Positions 44,420 through 54,594 of a stretch of DNA of 64,000 bases are shown here, one piece after another. A program made the position numbers and the translations under genes. The DNA lies in NCBI GenBank assembly GCA_964034945.1, contig OZ035960.1, positions 71,566,652 to 71,630,651 on the forward strand, in the 5' to 3' direction. Numbering within the stretch: position 1 is the first letter of the stretch; each line of letters begins with the position of its first letter. This DNA comes from Chrysopilus asiliformis (lineage: Eukaryota; Arthropoda; Insecta; Diptera; Rhagionidae). Below the pieces are notes generated by a model, which was not told the origin of the DNA, did not search any database, and saw only the letters and a program-made list of their open reading frames with translations.

Positions 44420-44880
44420 TTATAGAATTAATATAATTTAAAGTAATTCACTGTGTTTTATCGTTGAAATAATTATTGTTCATCTTAGTTTTTTTTGGTT
44501 CCTATTATATCTGAATAAAACACAGTTTTTGTCTAGCCATCGAAGTCAGCGCAAGCATAGCCACACCAGCGCCGGGCGTTGACCAGTACACGAAGATAAT
44601 TGGCATGCAAAATTTGAGGGCATCGGCACGCGACCGTGACCTTTGGCAAGAGACATTGCGGCAGACCAAGACCGTAACCGGTTGTAGCGCCAAGAGAGAG
44701 AAAAAAAAACCGAATAAACATACGACGTGCGCTACAAGCTCTCAGAAGAAGACTCGCAAATATCTATGATCTCGTTCCAGGCGCCCGTGATTTTATCTAA
44801 ATAGTCCAGAAGTTTATCGCTAATAATTAAAACTATCAATTTTTATTCAACAAAATGTACTGCTTTGTTCACTCTCGATA
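44420..44880 (+). repeat. Putative BEL/Pao 3' LTR
   Basis: A purine tract (caaagggag, 44,409-44,417) is followed by cgttatag..., an aataaaacac signal at 44,514 and an end near attaca (44,876). Position after the BEL/Pao pol end supports it. The second LTR is not in the window, so the limits are unproven. Confidence 0.35.
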
Positions 44881-45422
44881 ATTACACGGCGCACAGTGGT
44901 TCAGAATTAAAATCCATTGGCCAAAATTCAATTTTTCTGTGATAACCAATTTGACTTCTTTTGATCAAATTTGATAGTAAATAGTTCAAAAGTCGGGAAT
45001 AAAAAATATTAGGTCAATATCTTTAAAAATGTGTCTTTGCGGAAGCATTGAAATAGAAACTTTTTTTAAATTTTGCCAAAAAGTAAATTTCTTGATTTTT
45101 ACCAACTTTAAGTGAATACAACTTTCACATTTTCTAAGATTTTACATTCGTTTTTTTTATTTGAATGAGTTTTTTTTTTATAGGGAAAGAATTCTGAGTG
45201 AATTTGGAACCTGAATTATTTTTAAGTTAATTGTAATTAAATATTTATTAGGAACACTTTATTCATACAAATTTGAAGTTTGAAAGATCATAACTTTTGC
45301 CCGTCAACAGACGTCAAGTCGAAATTATTTCCAAGTTATAGCCACAACAATTACCTTTAATTCCATATAGGGTTTTGTTGCCGTAAGTACCCGTATTGAG
45401 GCGCTAGCGGCGTTTTAATTAA

Positions 45423-45700
45423 TCTATATATATAAAAATGGAAGTTTGTTGGTTGGTTGGTCAAAAACTGGATCGATTTTTACGCGGTTTTTTGCAAAAT
45501 GATCTGCGTTGCCAGGAGCAGGTTTTTAGCTATGTTAGATTTTTAAAATTCGAAATGGAAGGTCCTATAAGGATAAAGCAAATATCCTTTTCCCGTTTTT
45601 CCCGGAAAAAATCTGCATAAGGGGGTTCCCGGGGTCACTGATCGCGAATCCGGTGTTAGATTTTTCAAATTCTAAACGGAAGGTCCTGTAAGGATAACGT
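45423..45700 (+). mobile_element. Helitron 5'-end fragment (copy R)
   Basis: TCTATATATATAAAAATGGA followed by gtttgttggttggttggtc and two 122-bp-type units. No 3' end follows. Confidence 0.6.
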
Positions 45701-46372
45701 TTTTTCCGAAAATATTTATGTTATTTATGTTTTTTTGGCATTCTAAAATTTATACAAAAAACGTTAAGCAATTAATGTAGGATATGCAAGTTTTATGTAA
45801 AAAACAGGAAAGCAAAGTAGTGATATATTTTATTTAATACAATTTCGAAGTGTTATAAAATGCTGGCTGGTTAAAACCTGCTCTTAGACGTCAATCTTTG
45901 TATTTTTATAATTTTATGACCTGCATTGAAAGTGTTATGACACACATATAGAGTTGCGGATTTCCCGAGAAAATCACATTCTCCAGATTCGGGATTTCCC
46001 GAAATGATGAAAATTTTAATTCTCGAGATTCGGGATTTCCCGAAATGTTAAAAACTTTAATTCTCGAGATTCGGGATAGAAAATCTTGAAAATTTCTCGA
46101 GAAATCCCCGAACAGCAACTCTACACACATATAAGTCATAGCCGAGAGTTTTATCGCATGCAGGTTTCTCATAGCTGACAGTTTTATGACATCTAGGTGT
46201 GCTACACAGGTGCACATAATATGTTGATTTGATAATTATTGTGCTGGAAATTTGATTCTTAATTACCCGTAACAAGGATAACTTATGTACTATAAAGTCC
46301 ACATATCTCTGCAAATAAATCGAGGGTTTTCCCCAAACACATATATATAACAAGAATTACCCATGGAGAAAT

Positions 46373-46714
46373 ATGCCACAAACAGTCCACAATATATTAT
46401 ATGATTGGGAAGACATCATCAGAAATAATCTACTACCACTTGGAGATCTATCAGAAGAAGCTCAAGAAAAAAGAAATAAAGACTACAGGTATTTCAGAGA
46501 ACATAACACCAGGAAAATGTCAAGGAATAGCGCAAATGAAAACTTATTTAACATATTGCTCGTAACATCAGACCCATTCGTTTCGAGCATTAGACACCAA
46601 TGGAAATCGCCACATTTGGAATTAGATGAAGAAGCTATAAAGTTACTACATGATACAAACAACCCCTCTCAAATTATAGATGAAATACAAGAATTACCCC
46701 TAGACAAAATTTAA
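46373..46714 (+). CDS. 113-residue transposase-like C-terminal protein (copy R)
   Basis: Identical in sequence to the frame in copy L. A TATA-less AT-rich region and a possible acceptor precede it, and the ATG lies 6 bases after a ccatgg. If it is a terminal exon, the true N terminus would be upstream and the ATG arbitrary. Charged, soluble-looking; motifs LSEEAQEKRNKD and NTRKMSRNSANE. No partner gene nearby. Function unknown. Confidence 0.45.
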   Translation: MPQTVHNILYDWEDIIRNNLLPLGDLSEEAQEKRNKDYRYFREHNTRKMSRNSANENLFNILLVTSDPFVSSIRHQWKSPHLELDEEAIKLLHDTNNPSQIIDEIQELPLDKI

Positions 46715-47041
46715 TTAACGATCGATGTTAATGAAATCTGTATGGTAAACCAATTTTAGTTTAATTGTTATTTAATTTGGTGTTCCTAATAAAATCTACT
46801 TTAACAATAAATATACTATGTTTAACTACTTTTAGAATTTCACAAAAATTGAATAATAGTAACAAAAAATCATATTTTATGATATTTCTAAATTATTCAA
46901 ATCAAAACAACTACTTTCCTACTAAAGAATGAACAGAACATAAAAAGTTGAGTTTTATTTGACAATATCGCAGAAACTAGTTATCCGATTTTGATGAAAC
47001 TTTATGATAAATAAAGCTTGAAAACTCTTCTATTTAATAAA

Positions 47042-47616
47042 AACATAACAAAAGCTTTAATTGCCAATCTGGCAATTATTGAAAACCCGTATGGTGATAT
47101 TCGTATCAAAATTTGAACAGTTGTACCAAAATTCCACTTTGAAGTCAAACTTTCCAATAAGATTTTTTAAAATTGATTCCAATCGGATTTTGATGTATGG
47201 GAGTTTTATGTAGAATCATATTCTAAATAACTTTTGTTCTTGGACTTTTTTGATAAGATGCACTGTTTTTGAGATATTAACAAAAAACATTTTCGTTTGT
47301 ATGGGGGGTACCCCCCCCCCCCCCCCCCCAACCCCTAATGGTCCATTTTTGCCCATGAACGAACTTAGCCTCGCATTTTACGAAAAACGGATCTGCGCAA
47401 AATTTCAAGTCTGTAGCTCAATCCGTGCGCCCGCAATCCGCGCCACAGACAGACAGACGGACAGACAGACGGACGGACATGCAAAATTCAACTTTTTTTA
47501 TCATTCTAAACACACTGGTGTAATTCATTTTTTCGTGTGATGACGGGATATTGGCGTTACAAACGGTAAGGCAAAGTTAATATACCCTTTGGTTTCACCA
47601 TACGGGTATAAAAACG
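47042..47616 (-). mobile_element. HINE copy (minus), empty site in copy L
   Basis: Runs from cataacaaaagctttaattg to ccatacgggtat. Copy L at 32,288-32,300 reads atgcg, seven T, attaaat with no insertion. A run of about 20 C interrupts the ggggtacccccc block at 47,310-47,329. Confidence 0.8.
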
Positions 47617-47680
47617 CATTTAAAAACTTTCAATGTATCTAAAGATATGGAATTTTGACCAATAGAAAACGATTTCGAAC

Positions 47681-48230
47681 CACTGTGCGCCGTCTTACCA
47701 TAAACGAATGCGCATATTTGGCTGCAAACTCCGGACTCGTTGGAGGACTGTGTAAAAAGTTATTAAAGAAAAGGAGACGACTGAAAGCATTGTTTCATAT
47801 AATTTGACGCAATTTTTTTTTTTTTTCAAAAAATCTTTAATTTTTTTTTTGAGAGTTTTGTTTTGTGAAATCGAGTATTTTTTTATTTGTTTATTTTTAA
47901 ACGCTATTGAACATATTTTGGGCTTTATTTTGTAGCCAATAATGCATTTTGAAAACCGCTAATATCCTCTTGGGTGCAAGATACAGCTATCTCCAAAATT
48001 TAAAATGTCTATAACTTTTTCAAAAAAAAAAAAATATTGATTTATCTCAAATTAAAATTATGTAAGAATACATGCTTGATTTAAATAGTATTTTTTTAAC
48101 TTTGTCCCAGAGCAAAAATTTCACGCTAATATCTTTTTTGTCTCTCCTGAAAAATTTGAAAAAGTTGAGATGACCGCTTTTTGCACCTTCGTTTAGAAAA
48201 AAAATTACCAGAAGTTGTGTTTTAATTTTC
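47681..48230. other. No recognisable feature
   Basis: AT-rich with long T runs. A plausible degraded Penelope region precedes the motif at 48,236, but no protein can be read. Confidence 0.4.
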
Positions 48231-48235
48231 AGCCT

Positions 48236-48360
48236 GACGTTTCGAGCCTTGTTTTGGTTCATTTTTAATGTAACATTTCGACAAAGTTTTAACATAGTGC
48301 ATTCAAATGATCGTTTAACGCCTCTGAAGATGAGCCAAAACAAGGCTCGAAACGTCAGGC
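48236..48360. mobile_element. Penelope-like terminal sequence, inverted pair
   Basis: cctgacgtttcgagccttg (48,232) and caaggctcgaaacgtcagg (48,341) are inverse copies about 90 bases apart. The right one is preceded by CTGAAGATGAGCC. Such sequence ends Penelope-like elements (compare 53,417). Confidence 0.45.
48324..48356 (+). ncRNA. Hammerhead-like motif
   Basis: CTGAAGA, T, stem GAGCC/GGCTC with an AAAACAA loop, then GAAAC and GTC. Same order as at 8,752. The left inverse copy lacks CTGAAGA. Confidence 0.3.
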
Positions 48361-48789
48361 TGGAAAATTAAAACAATTTTGTTTTTATTTCTTAAAATTG
48401 GACCGCTAAGCCCGCCAAACTGATACAAAAAAATTACCGAAATTACCGGTTTTTTTTAAATTTACCGGTAATTTCGGTAATGAAATTGGCCGGTAAAACC
48501 GGTTACCAGTATTGCAGCAACTGCGAATGTTTTTCTTCAAATGAATGGACATTTGTTTTGTTTTTGAGTTTTTGCCTTTATCCTATGATCCATCCAATAA
48601 ACAATTTCTGTAATAGAGAGCAGGAGGAGTTGACACAAGTCTATCTGACGGGGGCTTCGTCACTCCCTTGAGCCCGAAACATGAACCTTCAAGGTGATAA
48701 CACAGTGCCACAGGTTTAACAGTATTTAGAAATCCACAAACTTTCAATGACTTGGGCGGCACATTTTTTTAGCTATTTGCGTGAAGTTA
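48361..48789. other. No gene; small accggt palindromes
   Basis: aaattaccgaaattaccgg and ttaccggtaatttcggtaat (48,430-48,500) form overlapping hairpins. Nothing else noted. Confidence 0.4.
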
Positions 48790-49109
48790 TACTGTGCAAC
48801 CTCGATAATGTGAACTAATTAAAACAAAGGGCGTTTCACATTTTAGAGGGTTCACATTACTGGATAGGAAAAAAATCTCATACTGGATGCTACACATATA
48901 TGAATTTCAATTCATTATTCGGTTAATATCTTTAAAGAAAATTAAAATGGAAAACTAAAACAAAATCATGCAGTAATTTTCCGTTATATTCAACAAAAAA
49001 CAGAAAATATGTTCAAAAAATAAAATAAAGATTATTCAAAACCAAAAACATGACACAAAAATAAGTAGTTTTAAAGCAAAGAACTAATTTTTGGCAAAAA
49101 AAAATTGGT

Positions 49110-49295
49110 GATCTTTGGTTGGTAACGCATCTTCCATTCTGGGCATTTCTGAGCTTCTGAGAGCCTTCCTCTTATTAACCGCCGATTCCGTTTTTCTCCA
49201 CAAAACTCAAGTTTATTTTATTTGTGTTTTTGGCAGTGATTGTAGATTTCGATACCCCATACCGTTGTGCTAGATGTAGTCCAGAATGGCCTTGC
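49110..49295 (-). pseudogene. Tigger-type transposase N-terminal fragment
   Basis: In one minus frame: LAQRYGVSKSTITAKNTNKI then FVEKNG. This is the psq/CENP-B-like helix-turn-helix of Tigger transposases, which binds the terminal repeats. The HINE cuts it immediately upstream at 49,302; no catalytic domain remains. Confidence 0.5.
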
Positions 49296-49302
49296 TACAT
49301 TT

Positions 49303-52300
49303 TTATACCCGTATGGTGAAACCAAAGGGTATATTAACTTTTCCTTACCGTTTGTAACGCCAAGATCCCGTCATCACACACAAAAATGAATTACACCAGT
49401 GTGTTTAGAATGATAAAAAAATTGAATTTTCCATGTCCGTCCGTCTGTCTGTCTGTGGCGCGGATTGCGGGCGCATGGATTGAGTTAGAGACTTGAAATT
49501 TTGCGCAGTTCCGTTTTTCGTAAAATGCGAGGCTAAGTTCGTTAATGGGCAAAAATGGACCATTAGGGGGCGGGGGGGTACCCCCCATAGGAACGAAAAT
49601 GTTTTTCGCGAATATCTCAAAAACTGTGCATCCTATCAAAAAAGTGCAAGAACAAAAGTTATTTAGAATATGGTTATACATAAAACTCCCATACATCAAA
49701 ATCCGATCGGAACAAGTTTTAAAAAAATCTTATTGGAAAATTTGAAGTCTATTTCATACGCAGGGCAAGTTTTGCCATGCTGTTTGCATGTCAATCAAAA
49801 ACAGTGGGTTTTGATGAAAAAATAAGAAGCCCGTTGCCCTGCTATTTCTAAAATTAATAGTTTTTGAAATATTGCAAAACGGCATAAGAAACGTTTCTTA
49901 CGCAGGGCAATTATTTATTTGCCCTGCATTTCATACGCAGGGCAGTATATACCTGCCCTGCGTTTCTTAAGCAGGACAAAATCACCTGCTAACACGAGAA
50001 TGGCAACGGGAATGTAAAATTTATACCGAAATACACTCATTTCCATTGCTATGCTGTTTCAAAAACTCCTAATTTCCGAGTTTTAGCCTCCCGAAATCTC
50101 AGATTTTTAAAAAAACGGATTCTAAAAAAATACGATTTGAGCTTTTCTCGAGTGTGGTGTGAGTCTTGGTTATGGTCTTGGCTATGGGCTTGGTCAAATT
50201 AAAGTTTACTTTTTTCCCAAGATGTGAACCTTAATGAAACAATTTTTAAATTAATTCTAAAAATAACTCAAACCTTTCAACGTCAATTACACAGCAATTA
50301 TTGAATCTTATTATTTAATTATTTTAAATCACTTGTTCCGGTGGGAAAATAAATATAAAGTCAATATTGTTGATTTGTTTCATTTGAAGAAACTCTCGAT
50401 CAGCTTTTCTTCCATACTGATCGAGTAAAAAAAACTTTTTTTTCAGGTATTAAATATGGAATTTTAAAATCAAATTGATATTTCTCGAAAACAAGAAATA
50501 TCAATAGATTTAAATTTTAACAGTTTGTAGTCACTGCCAAGGGCTTTCTATTAGTATCACCCGCATATCTGGGTCACTGGGAATAAGGGAGAAATTAACC
50601 CTTTTGTTTGTTAAAATAATCTTATACCAGAATTTATCGCGTTTATATGTCGAAACTTTAAAATTACATTTGAGTGATTTAAAATTACATTTGAGTGATT
50701 TAAAATTACATTTGAGTGATTTAAAATTACATTTGGTTTTGGTTTGCTTCACATTTGTCGCATGGAATTTAAAACCTTGTGTACAATGCAAAAGGTATTT
50801 TTTCGCGCATCAGCGTAACAACTACTTGAAAACTATAGAAATTCCCGCCAAAATGTAAATAAATTAAATTTGCAATATTCCAAATTTTAAGTGGAGGAAA
50901 ATGCTTCGTTTATATGCGTATCTATTTTGCAGGTATTTTGCCGTAAAACAGGTAAAAGATCTGTGAAGAAAACGGCCTGGGAACGACGAAAATCACCGAA
51001 AATCTGACGGTGGCCACAGAAGGAGAAATTTCATTTTCCTGTTTTCTTCCCATTTAATGGATAACATTACATAATAATTGGCATTTTCAAAGCGATTTTG
51101 CATTTTCTAATCAAATCCCACAATTTGAAATAAAAATCTTTCGAAAAACTATAAAAATATATTGAATAAAATCAAGTTTACATTCGAAGTCCATTTGTTT
51201 GTTTTCCCCTGTGAAAATTTCTTCGATTTTTTTAACAAAATTTTTTGATTTTCCAAAGTTATCCGATTTTTCCAATTTTTTTACCAATTCTTTCTCTTTA
51301 CGTTACTCGCATTTATGCAAAATTTCAGATCTCTAGCTAAAGTCGTTTGGAAAATCAAAAAATTTTGTTAAAAAAATCGAAGAAATTTTCACAGGGGAAA
51401 ACAAGCAAATGGACTTCGAATGTAAACTTGATTTCATTCAATAAGTTTTTATAGTTTTTCGAAAGATTTTTATTTCAAATTGTGGGATTTGATTAGAAAA
51501 TGCAAAATCGCTTTGAAAATGCGAATTATTATGTAATGTTATCCATTAAATGGGAAGAAAACAGGAAAATGAAATTTCTCCTTCTGTGGCCACCGTCAGA
51601 TTTTCGGTGATTTTCGTCGTTCCCAGGCCGTTTTCTTCACAGATCTTTTACCTGTTTTACGGCAAAATACCTGCAAAATAGATACGCATATAAACGAAGC
51701 ATTTTCCTCCACTTAAAATTTGGAATATTGCAAATTTAATTTATTTACATTTTGGCGGGAATTTCTATAGTTTTCAAGTAGTTGTTACGCTGATGCGCGA
51801 AAAAATACCTTTTGCATTGTACACAAGGTTTTAAATTACATGCGACAAATGTGAAGCAAACCAAAACCAAATGTAATTTTAAATCACTCAAATGTAATTT
51901 TAAAGTTTCGACATATAAACGCGATAAATTCTGGTATAAGATTATTTTAACAAACAAAAGGGTTAATTTCTCCCTTATTCCCAGTGACCCAGATATGCGG
52001 GTGATACTAATAGAAAGCCCTTGGCAGTGACTACAAACTGTTAAAATTTAAATCTATTGATATTTCTTGTTTTCGAGAAATATCAATTTGATTTTAAAAT
52101 TCCATATTTAATACCTGAAAAAAAAGTTTTTTTTACTCGATCAGTATGGAAGAAAAGCTGATCGAGAGTTTCTTCAAATGAAACAAATCAACAATATTGA
52201 CTTTATATTTATTTTCCCACCGGAACAAGTGATTTAAAATAATTAAATAATAAGATTCAATAATTGCTGTGTAATTGACGTTGAAAGGTTTGAGTTATTT

Positions 52301-52919
52301 TTAGAATTAATTTAAAAATTGTTTCATTAAGGTTCACATCTTGGGAAAAAAGTAAACTTTAATTTGACCAAGCCCATAGCCAAGACCATAACCAAGACTC
52401 ACACCACACTCGAGAAAAGCTCAAATCGTATTTTTTTAGAATCCGTTTTTTTAAAAATCTGAGATTTCGGGAGGCTAAAACTCGGAAATTAGGAGTTTTT
52501 GAAACAGCATAGCAATGGAAATGAGTGTATTTCGGTATAAATTTTACATTCCCGTTGCCATTCTCGTGTTAGCAGGTGATTTTGTCCTGCTTAAGAAACG
52601 CAGGGCAGGTATATACTGCCCTGCGTATGAAATGCAGGGCAAATAAATAATTGCCGTGCGTAAGAAACGTTTCTTATGCCGTTTTGCAATATTTCAAAAA
52701 CTATTAATTTTAGAAATAGCAGGGCAACGGGTTTCTTATTTTTTCATCAAAACCCACTGTTTTTGATTGACATGCAAACAGCATGGCAAAACTTGCCCTG
52801 CGTATGAAATAGACGTGAAAATTTGAATTCAAATGAAATTTTGATACGCCGTTCAATTAAATCACCATACGGGTTTTCAATAATTGTCAGATTGGCAATT
52901 ATAGCTTTTGTTATGTTTT
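49303..52919 (+). mobile_element. HINE copy split by a foldback element
   Basis: The 5' part (49,306-49,745) and the 3' part (52,817-52,917, with hairpin and GTTATG) join across a single GAAAATTTGA into a normal HINE. Confidence 0.8.
49746..52816. mobile_element. 3.07-kb foldback element with 1.5-kb inverted arms
   Basis: Arms 49,746-51,254 and 51,349-52,816 are near-identical reverse complements, spacer 94 bp. The outer ends read agtctatttcatacgcaggg. GAAAATTTGA occurs on both flanks (49,736-49,745, 52,817-52,826), a 9-10 bp target duplication as in foldback or Mutator-like elements. Outer arms contain gcagggcaa/ttgccctgc mini-hairpins. A 21-bp unit (aaaattacatttgagtgatt) occurs four times in the left arm and twice in the right. 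Open frames on both arms are repeat translations. Confidence 0.85.
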
Positions 52920-53416
52920 TAGAATGTCTTTTTCTTTGATGGTGAGAAATTTGTGTGGTTTTTGCGTAGGTGTCATTTTGTATTTTTTATATGAAAACAA
53001 TGAAAACACTAATGGAAACACTAAAAATAATAAATATTTAGAATAGTTCCCAAATACAACTTATCTCTTGCAACGATCCTAGATAAATAAACAATTTGCA
53101 AATACGAACTGAATATGCAGATTCACGTCGTTAACAGAAATCAAACCAAAACACAAATTGGGACTTTTCCGAAAAATCATGCAAAACCAAAATGGTACTT
53201 TTTGTTAGTTCACATTTTCGAATAGCAAAAAACAGCTGCGGATTCACATTTTAGAGTATGTAATACAAATATTTCTTGGTTCACATTATTGGATAATCCA
53301 CATTTTCGGGGTGCACATTATCGAGGTTCTCCTGTACTTAGAAAATATTTTGTGTTATTAGGTTTATTGGTCAATTAAAACAATTTTTCATGTCAATAAA
53401 TGTTTCATTTATTATC

Positions 53417-53449
53417 GACGTTTCGTACGTTTTCACAGGACGTCTTCAG
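53417..53449 (-). ncRNA. Hammerhead-like motif
   Basis: On the minus strand CTGAAGA, a weak CGT/ACG stem, then CGAAACGTC. Third occurrence of the motif; here it adjoins identifiable Penelope coding sequence. Confidence 0.3.
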
Positions 53450-53472
53450 GATCTGTGTTATGAATATAAATA

Positions 53473-54032
53473 AAGGGTCTTTCAACAAGGACATAACAAT
53501 TTTGTATTTTAATAAAAACGCACCCTAAAACTTTTTTTATGATCTGGCAATGCTAAAACGTCAGTCAAGGTTTACATTTTTATCATGGTGAAGTTCACGA
53601 ACGAGCAACGTTTGGAAATTATTAAAACTTACTATCCAAATTCTGAGTCGGTGGTCGCAATCGTGTAATCTCGAGAAATGTTCCGGTCGAATGGCCACCT
53701 CGCTCATGCGATTTAACGCCGTTGGATCTCTTTTTATGGGGTTATGTTAAGTCGTTGGTTTATGCCAACAAGCCAACAACGATAGAGGAGCTCAGGAACA
53801 ATATCGAACGCGAAATTGCCAACGTTCCGGCCGATATGTGTGGAAGAGTGGTGGAAAATTGGCTCCAAAGAATCAATCAGTGCAATGCTCGTGGTGGCCA
53901 TATGAACGACATCGAATTTCATACTTAAATGTAACATGTCCACTACACCTGGAATAAATTTCAGCCCGATATCTTAATTATTCTGTGTTTTATTTAAATA
54001 CAAAATTGTTATGTCCTTGTTGAAAGACCTGA
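53473..54032 (+). mobile_element. Mariner-type MITE with fused transposase ends, 560 bp
   Basis: TIRs (gggtctttcaacaaggacat onward, about 34 bp) with TA at both edges. It encodes the N-terminal helix-turn-helix start (VKFTNEQRLEIIKTYYPNSE, from 53,586) and, after an internal deletion and a stop, the C-terminal part VEWPPRSCDLTPLDLFLWGY, NIEREIANVPADM, GGHMNDIEFHT (to 53,928). The first two catalytic Asp residues are lost. Confidence 0.75.
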
Positions 54033-54251
54033 TATGAACATAACAGCTTTCTCATTATTGATTCAACTTATTAAAACAATGTTTTTTTTATTTACTTACA
54101 ATTTTGAATATTCTGGACACTTTTAAAAAACAAATTTAATTTTTTAATACGAAATAAATAAATATATAAATTAACGTATAACAAGAACAAATATATTTTG
54201 CTAGGGACGGAACTAGTACTAGTCAAGAGATGTCAGGTACTTTTTTAGGTG

Positions 54252-54491
54252 TCATTTCAATATTGCATAGTAAGTCGCATTGACAGCGTCCGTTGTATCT
54301 GACTTTATCATACTATTTTCAGTATTATAAATGTGTAAGGCTTCTAATATAAATGTTTTCCTTTGGTGTTGTTCCTTGTCAATAATTTTAGTGTTTTCAA
54401 AGTCAGGTACATGATTATTTTCGATGCAATGATCAGTAAGCGCAGCTTTATTTACCCCTTTATTTTTTTTAATCGGATTTATGCCCTGCAA
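54252..54491 (-). pseudogene. Penelope GIY-YIG endonuclease C-terminal fragment
   Basis: Residues NKAALTDHCIENNHVPDFEN then TKIIDKEQHQRKTFILEALH match the end of Penelope GIY-YIG endonucleases (usually SAL..H....H..DF..T.I......R...E...I). The catalytic GIY and YIG motifs are upstream and absent. The tail after LEALHIY lacks the usual Trp-rich end. Confidence 0.6.
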
Positions 54492-54594
54492 TCCTATTTT
54501 TCATGTACTGCTTGCTGGTTTCTATTTATGATGTTACAACAACAAGGGGTCAACTAGGGAAATATACGAGAAACCCGAGTTTTTCTTAGATTTT

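Larger units (their letters stand above)
44885..47680 (+). mobile_element. CACAGTGGTTC element, copy R
   Basis: Ends ggcgcacagtggttcagaat (44,888) and ttcgaaccactgtgcgccg (47,664), inverse of each other over about 14 bp and again at ctattgg.caaaattc. Nearly identical, inverted, to copy L but without the LTR retrotransposon. It carries the 113-codon frame, the Helitron fragment and, near its right end, a HINE absent from copy L. Confidence 0.6.
48792..53335. mobile_element. Tigger/pogo-like element containing a HINE and a foldback
   Basis: Ends CTGTGCAACCTCGATAATGT and, reversed, CAGGAGAACCTCGATAATGT, flanked by TA at 48,790-48,791 and 53,336-53,337. AACCTCGATAA is typical of Tigger-type ends. 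The ttcacatt(a/t) word recurs near both ends. Without the nested insertion (49,303-52,919) it is about 0.9 kb. Confidence 0.7.
53338..54500 (-). mobile_element. Penelope-like element fragment (split)
   Basis: Runs on the minus strand from the GIY-YIG coding fragment (54,491) to a 3' end with the CTGAAGA...CGAAACGTC motif (53,449-53,417), ending near the Tigger element. A mariner MITE (53,473-54,032) interrupts it. Confidence 0.6.

Noticed and set aside
50604..51957. Frames with KLHLSDL repeats
   Set aside because: Produced by a 21-bp tandem unit in the arms of the foldback element; both strands are open because the repeat is a multiple of three.
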